Assembly (NCBI RefSeq): GCF_025244725.1
Contig: NZ_CP104203.1
Coordinates: 3,968,001 to 4,032,000 of the forward strand
Direction of reading: 5' to 3'
Source: Chryseobacterium oranimense
GTDB lineage: Bacteria > Bacteroidota > Bacteroidia > Flavobacteriales > Weeksellaceae
DNA length: 64,000 nt
Below the pieces are notes generated by a model. It saw only the letters and a program-made list of their open reading frames with translations. It was not told where the DNA came from and searched no databases. The stretch's first letter is position 1; every line of letters starts with the position of its first letter. This document shows, piece after piece, positions 43,601 through 52,037 of this stretch. The translations under genes and the position numbers were made by a program.

Positions 43601-45077
43601 TTCGGCAACTAACGTGACTTATCTTGTAAGATACAGAGTTCAGGCGACTCCTCCGGGAGCGTGGACGGACGTATATGCTTCAGCATTGTTAAACAACCTT
43701 CCACTTGTATTAACAGGTTTAACTCCGGCTACTATCTATGAAGTTCAGGTAGCTACGGTTTGTGGAGATGTGGCTGGTACATTTACTGCTATCAAAACAT
43801 TTGTAACAAGATGTGATCCTACACCTCCAAATGTTACGGTAAGTAATATCACGACAAACTCTGCGCTGATTACATGGGCACCGCTTTCGGCAAGCTCAAC
43901 ATATACACTGGAATGGAGAAAAGTAGGGGCGGCTACATGGACACAGGTTCCTAACATTGCACCTCCTACCAATACCTATTTATTAACAAACTTAGACCCA
44001 TATACAAAGTATGAAGTAAGAGTGGCCAACAAATGTGTTGGAGAAACTACTCTTAACCCATATTCAAATCCGAAAGTATTTACTACGGAAAGAACTTGTG
44101 AGCTTCCTCCTCCGGGATTGACTATTCTTCAACTTTTCCCTACATGGGCTGAAGTTACATGGGAAGGCTTCCCAGGGGCTACTTATATCCTTAGATACAG
44201 AAAAGTAGGTATTCCAAGCTGGACGAATGTTCCATTAACAACGAATACATACACTATAACAGGATTATTGGAAGAAACGAAATATGAAATGCAGGTTGTG
44301 AATGTTTGTAATGGTACACCAGGTACATATACACCTCCATACTATTTCACGACACCTACAGTAATCTATTGTCAGATGGGTTCTCAAAATGCAGTTAATG
44401 AACATATTTCTAAAGTTACGGTAGTTCCAAACGGAAGACCTAAAATGGAAAATGCTTCAGGACCTTCCAGTTATACAAATTATACAGGAGTACCTGATAC
44501 ATTCATTGAAATGGTTCAGGGATCTACAGGAAATCAGATTACGATTGAGAAGAAATGGAACGGAACCAACCATGATGAAGGTATCGCGGTATGGATCGAT
44601 TTCAACAGAAACGGATATTTTGATCTTGATGAAAGAGTATTCACTTCACCTCCAAATACTACAAGTCCTGTTACAGGAACATTCAATGTACCTGTGGACG
44701 CTTATGTAAGTATGACAAACTACAAGTATGTGGTAATGAGAGTGGCAATGATGAGAGACGGAGTTCCTGTGAACTGTACTAATTTTGCCAACGGGGAAGT
44801 AGAAGATTACTCTGTAAGAATCTCTAAACCGGGAGTGCCAAATTCTCTTAATCAGACGGATATAATGATTTACCCTAACCCGGTAAGCACAGTATTGCAT
44901 GTGAAAAATATCAGCAAGAAAGCTAAATATAAGATCTACAATTCTGCAGGACAGGTTATCGGTGACGGTATTCTGCTTAACAACCAGGTTAATGTCAGCA
45001 AATTGATTAACGGTATTTATGTAATAGATATTGATGACAATGGAGTAACAGTTCAGAAGAAATTTATTAAAGAATAA
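40689..45077 (+). CDS. large T9SS-exported multi-domain FN3/GEVT surface protein
   Basis: This 1462-residue secreted protein has a signal peptide ending near GLFSQAQ (start 40689, or ATG 40713 eight codons later). Residues about 30-210 form a beta domain (YYGYQRDASLYTAAEINMP). Repeated fibronectin type III units follow, with motifs such as LRYKAVSAATWTSVNI and TQYEVQIATICGG. They alternate with four GEVT-type modules (ends near residues 435, 690, 937 and 1370, the last three with GEVEDY). The tail is a type IX sorting domain (DIMIYPNPVSTVLHV ... QKKFIKE). There is no enzyme motif. The likely role is adhesion or matrix binding at the cell surface. Modules 2 and 3 are very similar to each other, suggesting recent internal duplication. 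Confidence 0.88.
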   Translation: MSGFLLCKMSQPFRVLITLLCMVFGLFSQAQTVTIGTGTSTQRYPLSVYYGYQRDASLYTAAEINMPAGGSVLSVAWNATTATSATAPVKVYLKTVPAATNTITSQDWPTTTAGASLVYTGTINNITTGWNTITLQTPYYYNGTENLMVLVETDYGGTGTGSTSGSAFTYSSATSRHMYIEVDSSPPTTNTGNVNSNRPNVQFTFGAAPSCIPPSGLTLGTVTPTSAAISWTAPSSVPAGGYDVYYSTSATAPTSATPPSQNVTGTSTTLSPLTANTAYYVWVRSKCSGTDQSTWIGPLNIFTGYCTPTGGSSSTSYYLKTVNTTGGITNINYTANSYTAYVNSASPVITALPSNTVTMNLNSGTSTYYYYVWVDWNNNMSFNDPGETILATPNYVTNGTASIVIPASQAPGNYRVRTATSFIGVVNSCGSAPYGNYVDFTLTVMSLQPCTTAPPSNITVSNVTPTTALVSWLPSTGATYVLRYKAVSAATWTSVNITTPLASNYTISNLTEQTQYEVQIATICGGTQGPFSPSTTFTTPAISYCTSGSTSSTIDGYISKVVVTPNAAIPMTSTSDFSNYTDYTTDPARLVTLVRGLGANTITVEKTWPGTQWSFGTGVWIDFNRNGVFEASEQVLNSPSNTTTPVTATFTVPNVAGGVYTGNLTTRMRVALRESATAAPCGTFTWGEVEDYAVKLIDQPACTTAPPTNITVTNLTASTATVYWMAAANATYTIRWKLASAPTFTIPPVTLAPGVNNYTIPGLAEQTKYDVQVSTTCGTSTGPYSTTVQFTTPPLTYCPMTGTGTNDHISNVTVTSSNPGVPVMSNTTVQNNYTSYTTPQTLITLDAGSANNKISVAKGWTGATSNDAVSVWIDYNRNGVFETSEQIINSPANTTTPITATFSVPGAAYTGPLTTTMRVVLKRTSAPVLCQNAVNGEVEDYAVRIRPCSNATPNLPTITATHNSATLTLTGSATNVTYLVRYRVQATPPGAWTDVYASALLNNLPLVLTGLTPATIYEVQVATVCGDVAGTFTAIKTFVTRCDPTPPNVTVSNITTNSALITWAPLSASSTYTLEWRKVGAATWTQVPNIAPPTNTYLLTNLDPYTKYEVRVANKCVGETTLNPYSNPKVFTTERTCELPPPGLTILQLFPTWAEVTWEGFPGATYILRYRKVGIPSWTNVPLTTNTYTITGLLEETKYEMQVVNVCNGTPGTYTPPYYFTTPTVIYCQMGSQNAVNEHISKVTVVPNGRPKMENASGPSSYTNYTGVPDTFIEMVQGSTGNQITIEKKWNGTNHDEGIAVWIDFNRNGYFDLDERVFTSPPNTTSPVTGTFNVPVDAYVSMTNYKYVVMRVAMMRDGVPVNCTNFANGEVEDYSVRISKPGVPNSLNQTDIMIYPNPVSTVLHVKNISKKAKYKIYNSAGQVIGDGILLNNQVNVSKLINGIYVIDIDDNGVTVQKKFIKE

Positions 45078-45096
45078 TATTAAATTTCAAATAAGT

Positions 45097-45126
45097 AAGC
45101 CCTCAAGTAATTGAGGGCTTTTTTGA
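45097..45126 (+). terminator. terminator after the FN3/GEVT gene
   Basis: AAGCCCTCAA-GTAA-TTGAGGGCTT followed by T6. Confidence 0.88.
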
Positions 45127-45243
45127 TGGCTGAATATGATGTTTTTGATTTTAACTATAACCGCTAAATTGAAATATAGAGAAAAATTATGATTATTGAG
45201 ACACTACAAAACCTCCGTTTACCAAAACAATCAATAATATAAA

Positions 45244-45277
45244 TAAAAACCTCGCTAGAGAAATTCCAGCGAGGTTT
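45244..45277 (-). terminator. terminator after coaE
   Basis: AAACCTCGCT pairs with AGCGAGGTTT across an 11-nt loop, with a T run on the minus strand. It directly follows the coaE stop codon. Confidence 0.8.
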
Positions 45278-45280
45278 ATT

Positions 45281-45910
45281 TTATTCAATATCGAAGATGA
45301 CCTGTTCGGTTTGTTCCTTAAGATCTTCCAGGTTGGTATTGTTGTAGATAATACAGTCAGCCAGTTTTATCTTATCTTTTTCAGGCATTTGCTTTTCCAT
45401 GACGGCTTCTACTTCACGGTAGGTTTTTCCGTCCCTGTCCATTACCCTTTTCGCTCTGATGTTATCCTCGGCTGTTACCAGAAGTGATTTATAGCACTGT
45501 CTGTTCAGTTTTAATTCGAACAACAGGGCAGTTTCTTTAAAGACCAAATATTTAGTCTGTTTTTTCAGCCATTCTTCAAAATCAATCCGAACGGCAGGAT
45601 GAATGATCTCGTTTAATTCCTGCAGCTGTTCCTTATTATTGAAAACCTTTTCCGCTACAAATTTACGGTCATAAAGACCATTGGAATCATAAGCTTCATC
45701 ACCCAGTAATTCTTTGATCTTTATTTTTAAATCTTCACTCTCATTGACAATTGCTTTAGCCCTGTCATCGGAATAATAAACAGGAAACCCGAATTCCTCA
45801 ATAAACCGGGCTACCGTAGTTTTCCCGGAGCCTATACCACCGGTAAGTCCAATCACCTTGGGTGCTGGTTCCGGTTCTGCTTTCTGTGTTTCTGAATGTA
45901 ACTCTTCCAT
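45281..45910 (-). CDS. coaE: dephospho-CoA kinase
   Basis: CoaE phosphorylates the ribose 3'-hydroxyl of dephospho-CoA, the last step of coenzyme A synthesis. The 209-residue protein (ATG at 45910) has a P-loop GLTGGIGSGKTTVARFI, the Asp motif VYYSDDRAKAI, the base-binding region IIHPAVRIDFEEWL and the lid region RVMDRDGKTYREVEA. A short Glu/Pro-rich N-terminal extension precedes the P-loop. It lies 9 nt downstream of an MBL hydrolase gene, and probably shares a transcript with it and the PaiB-like and ruvB genes upstream. Confidence 0.93.
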   Translation of the reverse strand: MEELHSETQKAEPEPAPKVIGLTGGIGSGKTTVARFIEEFGFPVYYSDDRAKAIVNESEDLKIKIKELLGDEAYDSNGLYDRKFVAEKVFNNKEQLQELNEIIHPAVRIDFEEWLKKQTKYLVFKETALLFELKLNRQCYKSLLVTAEDNIRAKRVMDRDGKTYREVEAVMEKQMPEKDKIKLADCIIYNNTNLEDLKEQTEQVIFDIE

Positions 45911-45919
45911 AATCAAAAA

Positions 45920-46786
45920 TTAATATCCAAAAACATCATTAAAACTGTGAATTTCATCCAATCTCACCCCTTTTTCAGTCATTTTAAGGCTTGCCAGCTC
46001 ATTGTGGGCATCGTGCTCAAAAAATAGCAGATATTCGTTATCTACACACTGTTTCAGGAACTTTGCTTTCTCCTCCATGGTGAGAAGAGGCCTTGTATCG
46101 TATCCCATTACATAAACCGGGTTGATATGTCCTGCAGTAGGAATAAGATCCGCTGCAAATACAATTGTTTTCTCCTGGTATTGAATCACCGGAAGCATCT
46201 GTTTTTCCGTATGTCCGTCTACAAAGATCACATCCATTTTCAGATCAGGGGCAAAGCCATAATTTCCTGTAGTAGGAAGAGGCAAAAAGTTTAACTGTCC
46301 GCTTTCCTGCATCGGAAGGATATTCTCTTTCAAAAAGCTGGCTTTTTCTCTGGCATTAGGTTCTGTAGCCCATTGCCAGTGGTTCTCATTGGTCCAGAAC
46401 TGAGCATTTTTAAAAGCAGGTCGGTATCCCGTCCTGTCATCATTCCATTCAATAGCGCCTCCGCAGTGGTCAAAGTGAAGGTGAGTAAGGAAAACATCTG
46501 TGATATCCTCTCTCACGAAACCAAATTTCTTTAAATTTTTGTCAAGACTGTCATCTCCCCAAAGCGAATAATGTCCGAAGAACTTATCATCTTGTTTATT
46601 ACCGAGACCGCAGTCAACAAGGATCAGTTTCTTGCCGTCTTCTATAAGCAGGGAACGTGTTCCCAGTTCAATCAGGTTTTTTTCGTCTGCAGGATTGGTT
46701 TTTTCCCACAGACTCTTTGGGACGACTCCAAACATGGCTCCGCCGTCCAGTTTAAATTTTCCACATTGTATTGGATATAACTTCAT
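45920..46786 (-). CDS. MBL-fold metallo-hydrolase
   Basis: This 288-residue metallo-beta-lactamase-fold enzyme has the zinc motif LTHLHFDHCGG, the strand LILVDCGLG before it and a later His in FVDGHTEKQMLPVI and AADLIPTAGHINPV. Lactonases of the AiiA/AHL type and several esterases share this layout, so it could hydrolyse a lactone or ester, but substrate is not determinable. There is no signal peptide. It sits in a minus-strand run ruvB-PaiB-MBL-coaE with gaps of 6, 14 and 9 nt. Confidence 0.85.
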   Translation of the reverse strand: MKLYPIQCGKFKLDGGAMFGVVPKSLWEKTNPADEKNLIELGTRSLLIEDGKKLILVDCGLGNKQDDKFFGHYSLWGDDSLDKNLKKFGFVREDITDVFLTHLHFDHCGGAIEWNDDRTGYRPAFKNAQFWTNENHWQWATEPNAREKASFLKENILPMQESGQLNFLPLPTTGNYGFAPDLKMDVIFVDGHTEKQMLPVIQYQEKTIVFAADLIPTAGHINPVYVMGYDTRPLLTMEEKAKFLKQCVDNEYLLFFEHDAHNELASLKMTEKGVRLDEIHSFNDVFGY

Positions 46787-46800
46787 ATATATTTTGATTA

Positions 46801-47412
46801 TTATTTCTTTATTAATTTCATTTTCTCAGCAATTTTTCTTCCGTTTTCATCAGAATGTTCAAGTTCTGAGATAATATTCTGATAATCATGATCTTTTCTG
46901 TTCTGGGAAAGTTTCTGCTTGATAAATATTTCTGACGGAATTATTTTCAGCCCGAAAGCTCCCTTCATTTCCTTTTCTACAAATTCCCTTCCCATATCTT
47001 TTACCATAACAGGGCATTTCTGGAATTTTTCATACTTGGAAGTTAATTTCTCCAGATGCCGGTAAAGTTCATCGTAATCCATAAGCTGTACTTTTCCATG
47101 AATCTGAACAGCTTCATAATTCCATGTTGAAACATTCATATGATCGTACCAGCTGCTTGAAATATAAGTGTGGGCTCCCAGGAAGTCACACAGCACTTCA
47201 TCACCGTCTTTTAAGGTTTTTGCCTGGGGATTTGCTCTTGAAATATGAGTTTCTACATACCTGTTTTCAGGATCATCCTCATTAAGCATCATCATGGAGT
47301 GGGTTGCTCTTATTTTTTCATCCGAAGAAATAAGTAAAGCAAAAGCATTCTCTCTGATAATTTCTCTCATCAGATCATAATCTTCACTTCTGTATAATTT
47401 TGGAACAAACAT
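46801..47412 (-). CDS. PaiB-like FMN-binding protein
   Basis: This 203-residue protein resembles the Bacillus PaiB family (FMN-binding negative transcriptional regulator, with a pyridoxamine oxidase-like split barrel). Visible signatures are MFVPKLYRSEDYDLMREIIR, ETHISRANPQAKTLKDGDEV and FLGAHTYISSSWYDHMNVST, followed by WNYEAVQIHGKVQ. PaiB was named as a repressor, but a flavin-dependent enzyme role is equally plausible. It is transcribed with ruvB 6 nt upstream. Function inferred from family only. Confidence 0.85.
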   Translation of the reverse strand: MFVPKLYRSEDYDLMREIIRENAFALLISSDEKIRATHSMMMLNEDDPENRYVETHISRANPQAKTLKDGDEVLCDFLGAHTYISSSWYDHMNVSTWNYEAVQIHGKVQLMDYDELYRHLEKLTSKYEKFQKCPVMVKDMGREFVEKEMKGAFGLKIIPSEIFIKQKLSQNRKDHDYQNIISELEHSDENGRKIAEKMKLIKK

Positions 47413-47418
47413 AGATTC

Positions 47419-48441
47419 TTAAAATAACTCTCCCGGGTTTTTCGGACGGGATATTTTTAAATGCTGATAGGCTTTATCGGTTACTTCTCTTCCTCTTGGC
47501 GTTCTGATTATAAACCCTTCCTGAATCAGGAACGGTTCATAAACCTCTTCCAGTGTTTCGGGATTCTCAGCAATTGAAGTGGCAAGAGCAGAAATTCCGA
47601 CAGGCTTTCCTTTAAAATTTTCAATCATGACACGCATGATCTTATTATCCATTTCATCCAGGCCAAACTCATCCACATTAAGGGAGTTCAAAGCATATTT
47701 TGTAATATTGATCTCAATTTCTCCGTTTCCTTTGATCTCTGCAAAATCACGAACCCTTCTTAACAAAGCATTGGCAATTCTCGGAGTTCCACGGCTTCTT
47801 CTGGCGATCTCTATGGCTGCATCCTCATAAATTTTACTTCCCAAAACCCTTGAGCTTCTCTGGATAATCATCGATAAAAGTTCAACTGAATAATATTCAA
47901 GCCTGCTTTGGATTCCAAATCTTGCCAGCATTGGCTTTGTCAGCATTCCACTTCTTGTAGTGGCACCTACCAGGGTAAAAGGATTCAGGCCGATCTGTAC
48001 ACTTCTGGCATTCGGGCCGGTTTCCAGCATAATATCTATCTTATAATCCTCCATGGCAGAATACAGGTATTCTTCCACAACGGGAGACAGACGGTGGATC
48101 TCATCAATAAAAAGAACATCGTTTTCTTCCAGATTCGTCAGTAACCCTGCTAAGCTTCCCGGCTTATCCAAAACAGGACCGGAAGTGATCTTGCAGTTTA
48201 CCCCAAGCTCATTGGCGATAATGTTGGCTAGAGTGGTTTTACCCAGACCTGGCGGACCATGCAGAAGAACATGATCTAGGGCACCACCACGTCTTTTGGC
48301 AGCGCTGACAAAAACTTCAAGGTTTTCCAAAGTTTTTCTCTGCCCCGCAAAGTCCTTAAAACTCTGGGGACGGATCTGCTCCTCCTGCATAAGCTCTTCA
48401 TGCGAGTAGTTTTCCTTGTCTGGATGTAAAAAATCTGGCAT
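47419..48441 (-). CDS. ruvB: Holliday junction ATPase RuvB
   Basis: RuvB is the hexameric AAA+ motor that drives branch migration with RuvA. The 340-residue protein has Walker [21 protein letters not shown], Walker [21 protein letters not shown], sensor [19 protein letters not shown] and the winged-helix C-terminus ([20 protein letters not shown]). The length is typical. It is the first gene of a minus-strand run that continues into PaiB-like, MBL and coaE genes. No ruvA or ruvC is adjacent. Confidence 0.97.
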   Translation of the reverse strand: MPDFLHPDKENYSHEELMQEEQIRPQSFKDFAGQRKTLENLEVFVSAAKRRGGALDHVLLHGPPGLGKTTLANIIANELGVNCKITSGPVLDKPGSLAGLLTNLEENDVLFIDEIHRLSPVVEEYLYSAMEDYKIDIMLETGPNARSVQIGLNPFTLVGATTRSGMLTKPMLARFGIQSRLEYYSVELLSMIIQRSSRVLGSKIYEDAAIEIARRSRGTPRIANALLRRVRDFAEIKGNGEIEINITKYALNSLNVDEFGLDEMDNKIMRVMIENFKGKPVGISALATSIAENPETLEEVYEPFLIQEGFIIRTPRGREVTDKAYQHLKISRPKNPGELF

Positions 48442-48657
48442 TAATTCATTTCATTTACCTCAAAGATAACAAATTTAGACTAAGGTTGAGGTTTAGACTG
48501 AGAAATTTCAGGGTTTTAAAAAAAGGAGGATACTAAGGCTGAAGCAGAGACTGAGATAAGTGTGAACCGTAATTTAGATTTAAAAAATTGAGATATTTTA
48601 AGTATTTTTGAGAGGAAAAATTAATTATTAACAAGCTGTAGCTTTAATCTTAGATAA

Positions 48658-49884
48658 ATGAAATTGATAGGCCCTTTCAAGCAGATCGTAACGTTGGCAA
48701 ACCTTCCGTTAAGAGGAAAAATATCCGATGACCAGATTGATATCATATCAAATGGTGGAATTTTAATGGATAATGGCTTGATTAATAATGTTGGAGACTT
48801 TAAGACATTAAAGAATAACAATCCGGATGCCGAAACAGTAATCATAGAAGGAGATCAGATTGCCCTTCCCGGATTTGTGGATTCCCACACTCATATCTGC
48901 TTTGGAGGGAACCGTGCTAATGATTTTGCAATGCGGAATGCAGGGAAAACATACCTTGAAATAGCAGAAAGCGGAGGAGGAATCTGGAGTTCAGTGCAGC
49001 ATACGAGAAATGCCTCAGAAGAGGAGCTATTAAAGACATTACTTGAGAGAATCCACTTCCTGATTTCATTAGGAATTACAACCATTGAAATAAAAAGCGG
49101 TTACGGACTGGATGTGGAAAACGAGCTTAAAATGCTTAGAATCATCAAAAAGGCACAATCTCTCACACCTTCTAAGCTTGTCCCTACATGCCTTTCTGCA
49201 CACCTGAAACCAAGAGATTTTGAAGGAAGCAATCAGGAATACCTGGACTATATTCTTACCGAAATTTTACCTAAAGTAAAAGAAGAAAATCTGGCTGAAC
49301 GCGTAGACATATTTATTGAAAAATCTGCATTCCAGCCGGAGGAAAGTAAGGCCTTTCTTCTCAAAACTAAAGATTTAGGTTTTGATATTACCGTTCATGC
49401 AGACCAGTTTACGCCCGGTAGTTCAAGAATTGCAGTAGAAGTGGGAGCAAAATCTGCAGACCATCTGGAAGCAACCATTGATGAAGATATTGAATTTCTT
49501 GCAAAATCAGATACGGTTGCTACTGCTCTTCCGGGTGCGAGCTTAGGACTTGGCGAAAAATTTACTCCTGCCAGAAAATTACTCGACGCCGGAGCTATTG
49601 TAGCTATTGCCAGTGACTGGAATCCAGGTTCAGCACCGATGGGTAATTTAATTACACAGGCCTCTATTCTGGCCACTTTTGAAAAACTGACTACAGCTGA
49701 GGTATTAGCCGGAATGACCTTCCGTGCTGCTTACGCATTAAGTCTCGAAAATATCGGAAAACTGGAACCTGGAAAAAAAGCGGATTTTGTAACCTTTAAA
49801 ACCGATAATTTTCAGAATGTCCTTTACAACCAGGGAAGCCTGAATGCAGAGAACGTATATATTGATGGAAACCTGATCCATTAA
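48658..49884 (+). CDS. hutI: imidazolonepropionase
   Basis: HutI hydrolyses imidazolonepropionate to formiminoglutamate in histidine degradation. The 408-residue amidohydrolase-fold protein has the first metal motif LPGFVDSHTHICFGGNRAND, the substrate region GGGIWSSVQHTRNASEEELL, EIKSGYGLDVENELKMLRI, the HADQF motif (VHADQFTPGSSRIAVEVGA) and the metal Asp region IASDWNPGSAPMGNL. hutG follows after one intervening DUF695 gene; hutH and hutU are not in the window, so the pathway is split. Confidence 0.95.
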   Translation: MKLIGPFKQIVTLANLPLRGKISDDQIDIISNGGILMDNGLINNVGDFKTLKNNNPDAETVIIEGDQIALPGFVDSHTHICFGGNRANDFAMRNAGKTYLEIAESGGGIWSSVQHTRNASEEELLKTLLERIHFLISLGITTIEIKSGYGLDVENELKMLRIIKKAQSLTPSKLVPTCLSAHLKPRDFEGSNQEYLDYILTEILPKVKEENLAERVDIFIEKSAFQPEESKAFLLKTKDLGFDITVHADQFTPGSSRIAVEVGAKSADHLEATIDEDIEFLAKSDTVATALPGASLGLGEKFTPARKLLDAGAIVAIASDWNPGSAPMGNLITQASILATFEKLTTAEVLAGMTFRAAYALSLENIGKLEPGKKADFVTFKTDNFQNVLYNQGSLNAENVYIDGNLIH

Positions 49885-49916
49885 ATGAGAATTCAGATAA
49901 AACGTTAGGAAAAAGC

Positions 49917-50972
49917 ATGATGGAGAAGGACAGATACAAGACCTTTTGGGATTGGTTTTTAACACATGAAAAAGTATTTTTTGAAGTTGTTAAAAGCAGG
50001 ATAAACATAGAACAGCAATTTTTTGATGTCCTTGCCCCTGAGCTGGCTAAAATAAATAGCGGGTACTATTTCCTGTCCGGAATGTGTGATGAAAATACAG
50101 CAGAACTTATCGTTACGGTAGAAGGGGATATCAGGAAAATAGCATTTGCAGAAGAGCTGATTGCTGCCGCTCCGGATATTGATCACTGGAAATTTACCGC
50201 CCTTAAGCCCGAAACAGATGTAGAAAGCGTAAAAGTCAGATTAAATGGTTTTGAATTCACGAAAGATAATATCTGTTTTTACTCCAATGAAATAGAAGGC
50301 TACCCGGATGAAATTGATCTCACATTTGTTTACGATGATTTCACTGAGGAAAATAAAAACTCCGTTACAACAGGAATCTGTATTTTTCTGGATAATTTCC
50401 TGGGAGAACTGAATTTTGCCACTCAGATCGATACCTTCAATATTATAGGTAAAAGCGAAGCACAGAAAGATCTGGTGCCGATAGAAAAATTAAAAGAATT
50501 CCTTCTTTGGCGCGAAAGAGAGTTTACAGAGAAATATAAAGATGTTGGGATTATAGCAGCTGATGATCAGTTTTCTCTTTTTGAAGGAACTCTGGACAAC
50601 GGAATGCCGCTTATGGGGGTAGTCAATATATCTCTATTAAAATACATTGCAAAAGCATCATATCCATGGATTTCACTTCTGAAAATTCATTACGAAGGAA
50701 ATCATGATGGCCTTCCTGGGGAAAAAGATTACAATGCAATGAATCTTATTGAAGATAAGGCTGTAGAACTTCTTAGCTCTGAAGATGGTCATTTGTACAT
50801 CGGGAGGGAAACAGCAGACAGTTCAAAAAGCATTTATTTTGCAAGCAAAGATTTCAGGCAGGCTTCTAAAGTTTTGGACCGGTTTATAAAAGAAAACAAG
50901 GAATATAAAATTTCACTCGAAATTTATAAAGATAAATACTGGCAGAGTTTTGAACGCTATAATGTAAATTAA
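49917..50972 (+). CDS. DUF695 domain protein within hut cluster
   Basis: This 351-residue cytoplasmic protein lies between hutI and hutG (32 and 12 nt gaps). The N-terminal half (DRYKTFWDWFLTHEKVFFEV, SGYYFLSGMCDENTAELIVT) forms an alpha/beta domain. The C-terminal half from about residue 195 resembles DUF695 (LLKIHYEGNHDGLPGEKDYN, VELLSSEDGHLYIGRETADS, IYFASKDFRQASKVLDRFIK, KDKYWQSFERYN). There are no catalytic residues that I recognise. The operon position suggests it accompanies histidine catabolism in this lineage, but nothing in its sequence shows how. Confidence 0.65.
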   Translation: MMEKDRYKTFWDWFLTHEKVFFEVVKSRINIEQQFFDVLAPELAKINSGYYFLSGMCDENTAELIVTVEGDIRKIAFAEELIAAAPDIDHWKFTALKPETDVESVKVRLNGFEFTKDNICFYSNEIEGYPDEIDLTFVYDDFTEENKNSVTTGICIFLDNFLGELNFATQIDTFNIIGKSEAQKDLVPIEKLKEFLLWREREFTEKYKDVGIIAADDQFSLFEGTLDNGMPLMGVVNISLLKYIAKASYPWISLLKIHYEGNHDGLPGEKDYNAMNLIEDKAVELLSSEDGHLYIGRETADSSKSIYFASKDFRQASKVLDRFIKENKEYKISLEIYKDKYWQSFERYNVN

Positions 50973-50984
50973 AAAACTGGATGT

Positions 50985-51899
50985 ATGATTTGGCAAGGAA
51001 GATTAGACGGAGAAGAGCTCCTTTTCCACAGGATATTTCAAAGAGTTAAAGAAGAACATAATTACGACCATATTAAAGCAGATGATTTTGTACTGCATGG
51101 TTTTGCTGTAGATGAAGGTGTGAGGCGAAATAAAGGACGTCAGGGTGCTAAGGATGCTCCTGATGTGATCAGAAAAAATATGTCCAATTTCCCGGTGATC
51201 CGCCCGGATTTTTCCCTTCTGGATTTCGGAAATATCACCTGTGAAGACGGTGACCTGGAAAGTACCCAGAACAGCCTGGCGAAAAATGTTTCAAAAGTCT
51301 TGTTGAAAGGAGGAAAATCACTTGTTTTAGGTGGAGGCCATGAAGTGACTTATGCTCATTATTTAGGGGTAAAAACTGCTTTTCCTGAGCAAAAAATTGG
51401 AATCATCAATATAGATGCCCATTTTGATAACAGACAGCCTGAAGAAGGAGTAGGAGCCAGCTCAGGGACAGGTTTCTGGCAGATTGCACAGGAAGGACAG
51501 ATCAATTCACTGCATATCGGAATCCAGAGAAATTCCAATACCCTGAAATTATTTGATACCGCGCACCAGTACGGGATGAAATATATTCTGGCTGATGAAT
51601 TGTTTTTTGAAAATCTGCCTTCAATCTATCAGCGGATTGATGAATTGACGGACAATGTAGATGTTCTTTATCTTACCATCTGTATGGATGTTTTTAATGC
51701 ATCTATTGCCCCTGGAGTTTCAGCTTCAGCATATAACGGGATTTTTGCGGATACTCCTTTTATGCATTTTTACAGGCATATTCTGAAAAGTAAAAAGCTG
51801 GTAGCGCTTGATGCTGCAGAAGTCAATCCGTCCCTGGATATTCAGGACAGAACGGCAAGGCTTGCGGCATGTCTTGTGAACGAGTGGTTTATGATTTAA
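50985..51899 (+). CDS. hutG: formimidoylglutamase
   Basis: HutG cleaves N-formimidoyl-glutamate to glutamate and formamide, the last step of one histidine-degradation branch. The 304-residue arginase-superfamily enzyme has the metal-binding motifs LGGGHEVTYAHYLG, INIDAHFDNR (DAHxD) and LTICMDVFNASIAP (with the SMDxxxP pattern), plus QGAKDAPDVIRKNM near the N-terminus. It lies 12 nt after the DUF695 gene and appears to be the end of the hutI-DUF695-hutG unit. Confidence 0.93.
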   Translation: MIWQGRLDGEELLFHRIFQRVKEEHNYDHIKADDFVLHGFAVDEGVRRNKGRQGAKDAPDVIRKNMSNFPVIRPDFSLLDFGNITCEDGDLESTQNSLAKNVSKVLLKGGKSLVLGGGHEVTYAHYLGVKTAFPEQKIGIINIDAHFDNRQPEEGVGASSGTGFWQIAQEGQINSLHIGIQRNSNTLKLFDTAHQYGMKYILADELFFENLPSIYQRIDELTDNVDVLYLTICMDVFNASIAPGVSASAYNGIFADTPFMHFYRHILKSKKLVALDAAEVNPSLDIQDRTARLAACLVNEWFMI

Positions 51900-52037
51900 G
51901 AAGAAATTATATTATTTCAATAGAGAAAAATCATTGCTTTAATTAGCCTTAAGGAATAAAATTTGTTACTTTCACCGTGCTTTTAGAAGAGAAGCATTAA
52001 TAAATTCATTTTGTGAATTTAAAACAGAAATTATATT

